Below, in pieces: positions 62,622-64,000 of a stretch of 64,000 nt of DNA. The notes under the pieces were generated by a model. The model was not told the DNA's origin and searched no databases. It was given only the letters and a program-made list of their open reading frames with translations. Source of the DNA: Sulfobacillus thermotolerans (lineage in GTDB: Bacteria > Bacillota > Sulfobacillia > Sulfobacillales > Sulfobacillaceae); assembly GCA_002951815.1 (NCBI GenBank), contig CP019454.1, positions 496,001-560,000 of the forward strand. The letters run 5' to 3'. Position 1 is the stretch's first letter, and each line of letters starts with the position of its first letter. The position numbers and the translations under genes are program-made.

Positions 62622-62977
62622 GGGGGCGAACTAGATTCGACGGGGATGAACGGGATGTTGGAACGCGAGCCGAGGGCCTGAGCCTCGTTAAAAAGCAGGA
62701 AACCATTAAGTGCCAAGAACAACGAAGAAAACTACGCTTTAGCTGCCTAAATCCCAGCTAACGCCAAAGCCTCTGGTTCCTGCCCGGCGACTTTTGGCGT
62801 AAAAAAATGCAGGATACCTGGTATAGTGTCCGATATGCCATGGGAAACTAGGACTGGTTTGGCAACGACCGCGCTGTGGCGATCTTGTCAAATGAGATCA
62901 ATTCCACGGCTACGCTCGTAGGGGTCTAACATGACGTATCTTCGGACGGGACGGGCAGTACGTCCCCGCCTCCACCA
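62622..62977 (+). ncRNA. ssrA: Transfer-messenger RNA (tmRNA)
   Basis: About 356 bases. The 5' end GGGGGCGAACTAGATTCGACGG pattern (partly quoted: GGGGGCG) pairs over seven bases with CGCCTCC just before the 3' ACCA, forming the tRNA-like acceptor stem with one G-U pair. The tag frame runs from GCC at 62712 to TAA at 62748-62750 and encodes AKNNEENYALAA, ending in the typical protease tag ALAA. The T arm is odd: its loop reads GGGCAGTAC or, with one more pair, GGCAGTA, without the usual TTC. No intervening gene. Confidence 0.95.
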
Positions 62978-62983
62978 AGTTTT

Positions 62984-63014
62984 CTCCCGCCTTCCTGGGT
63001 GGGAGTTTTTTTTC
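62984..63014 (+). terminator. tmRNA terminator
   Basis: The stem CTCCCGCC / GGTGGGAG, with one G-T pair, runs into eight T residues, seven bases after the CCA end of tmRNA. Confidence 0.88.
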
Positions 63015-63025
63015 GAAAGGAGATG

Positions 63026-63769
63026 GTGGCCATTCAGCGCCGCGATGGACGCAGTAATGATGCGATTCGGCCGGTCGAATTGCAAATGGGTTTTAATGAG
63101 TGGGCAGAAGGGTCGTGTTTAATTACGGCCGGACACACGCGCGTCCTGGTGACGGCGACGGTGGAGGACCGTGTACCCCCCTTTGTTCGGGGCACGGGCC
63201 AAGGCTGGATTTCCGCGGAATATGGGATGTTGCCGCGGGCGACCAATGATCGCACCTTTCGGGAAGCCACACGCGGCAAACAACAAGGGCGGACGGTGGA
63301 AATTCAGCGATTAATTGGGCGCTCATTGCGGGCCGCGGTGAATCTCAAGGCGATGGGAGAAAAGAGTATTCTTCTCGATTGTGATGTGATTCAAGCTGAT
63401 GGGGGCACGCGGACTGCGGCTATTACCGCGGGTTTTATGGCGCTGACCCAGGCGCTATTGAAAATACATAAGGCGACGCCATTTACCGGGAAGCCGCTGA
63501 AAGATTGGACCGCGGCGATTAGCGTGGGACTATCGATGGGCGAAGTCTATTTAGATCTGGACTATCACGAAGATGTACAGATTGGCGTGGATATGAATGT
63601 GGTGATGACTAGTCAGCACCAGCTGATTGAAATTCAAGGCACCGCCGAGCACGGCTTATTCAGTCGCCAACAATTGGACTTGCTGTTGGATTTTGTGGAG
63701 CCCGGTATTGATGAACTGGTGGCGCTGGAACGGCAAGCGTTGCCAGAAGGAGCGTTGTTGATTGGCTAA
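63026..63769 (+). CDS. rph: Ribonuclease PH
   Basis: A 247-residue phosphorolytic 3' exoribonuclease trimming tRNA ends. Signatures: RRDGRSNDAIRP at the start, GSCLITAGHTRVL, the RNA-binding ATRGKQQGRTVEIQRLIGRSLRA (in part: GRTVEIQRLIGRSLRA, about 90), LDCDVIQADGGTRTAAI (about 115) with the phosphate-site GGTRTA, and EIQGTAEHG (about 205). Start: GTG 63026 just after AAAGGAG, or ATG 63023 which touches that site; both are tight. The terminal TTGGCTAA overlaps the start of rdgB. Confidence 0.93.
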   Translation: MAIQRRDGRSNDAIRPVELQMGFNEWAEGSCLITAGHTRVLVTATVEDRVPPFVRGTGQGWISAEYGMLPRATNDRTFREATRGKQQGRTVEIQRLIGRSLRAAVNLKAMGEKSILLDCDVIQADGGTRTAAITAGFMALTQALLKIHKATPFTGKPLKDWTAAISVGLSMGEVYLDLDYHEDVQIGVDMNVVMTSQHQLIEIQGTAEHGLFSRQQLDLLLDFVEPGIDELVALERQALPEGALLIG

Positions 63770-64000
63770 TTTTCATGAACACCCCATTATTTTGGCCAGC
63801 CACAATCGTGGCAAACTCGAAGAGTTCCGCCGCCTCTTTGCTAGTGTCGATCTCCCTTTGGTGCTGGATGACTATGGCGAAAAGGAAATCATTGAAGAAA
63901 CCGGGGATAGTTACCGGGCCAATGCGCAATTAAAAGCCCAGGCGGTCGCGTCTCGTACAGGACGCTGGGCGCTGGCCGACGATTCCGGGGTCGAAGTCGA
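63762..64000 (+). CDS. rdgB: Non-canonical purine NTP pyrophosphatase RdgB/HAM1, 5' part
   Basis: The first 79 codons of a gene cut by the window edge. It reads IILASHNRGKLEEFRRLF, then EEIIEETGDSYRANAQLKA-like sequence (EETGDSYRANAQLKA) and LADDSGVEV, all typical of the XTP/dITP diphosphatase family that cleans the nucleotide pool of inosine and xanthosine triphosphates. The TTG start lies nine bases after AGAAGGAG and just after an in-frame stop, and overlaps the rph end by eight bases. rph-rdgB is a common operon. Confidence 0.9.
   Translation, partial: MANFHEHPIILASHNRGKLEEFRRLFASVDLPLVLDDYGEKEIIEETGDSYRANAQLKAQAVASRTGRWALADDSGVEV

Overview
The window is a chromosomal segment of a spore-forming-type Firmicute. 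I infer a Sulfobacillus-like acidophilic moderate thermophile; this is inference, because there is no rRNA in the window. The reasons are a bacterial tricorn protease with other peptidases, a YtpB-type sesquarterpene synthase, YtxG/YtxH stress proteins, a PhoP/PhoR-type regulator pair, strong AGGAGG ribosome-binding sites with many GTG and TTG starts, and secG-rnr-smpB-ssrA synteny. I saw no insertion sequence, prophage, CRISPR array, tRNA or rRNA. Genes are densely packed, and many pairs overlap by the four bases ATGA.

Layout. 1-0.9 kb: end of the rplM-rpsI ribosomal operon. 1-6.6 kb: an XRE-TPR regulator, a CwlD-type amidase, then arginase, an M20 amidohydrolase and ornithine carbamoyltransferase, forming an arginine/ornithine/citrulline group. 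6.6-12 kb: a gene-poor, possibly decayed stretch, a three-GAF GGDEF-EAL protein, and a Fur-family regulator coupled to an ArsC/Spx-type gene whose catalytic Cys codon is UGA. 12-18 kb (minus strand): a SirB1-like protein, a DMT transporter, mobA-mobB-moeA, a beta-lactamase-fold protein and a membrane-anchored molybdenum oxidoreductase. 18.5-21.5 kb: an encapsulin nanocompartment operon whose cargo is a double ferritin-like protein, followed by a Nudix hydrolase. 21.4-26.8 kb: stress proteins, a glycosyltransferase, GtrA, and a c-di-AMP riboswitch controlling a cell-wall 3D-domain protein.

26.9-41 kb: an aminotransferase, RecQ, tetraprenyl-beta-curcumene synthase, tricorn protease, pyroglutamyl peptidase, a zinc-ribbon protein, an atypical CsoR-family repressor, a secreted CAP-domain protein, an alpha/beta hydrolase and a frameshifted S9 peptidase. 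41-45.3 kb: a coupled run of Nudix, GNAT, N-acylamino-acid racemase and M20 genes that looks like a D- to L-amino-acid conversion pathway, ending in a P-loop/Asp23 protein. 45.4-51.5 kb: a complete phosphate regulon, phoP-phoR-pstSCAB-phoU.

51.6-57.3 kb: glycolytic genes gapA-pgk-tpiA-small ORF-eno-HAD, without cggR or a phosphoglycerate mutase; tpiA has no ATG, GTG or TTG start. 57.4-64 kb: a NiaP-like MFS carrier, secG, rnr, a hypothetical gene, smpB, tmRNA, rph and the start of rdgB.

The two signals most worth follow-up are the in-frame UGA at the redox-active Cys of the ArsC/Spx-like gene (possible selenoprotein) and the encapsulin operon with a tandem ferritin cargo. All homology calls come from recognising motifs by eye; no searches were run.
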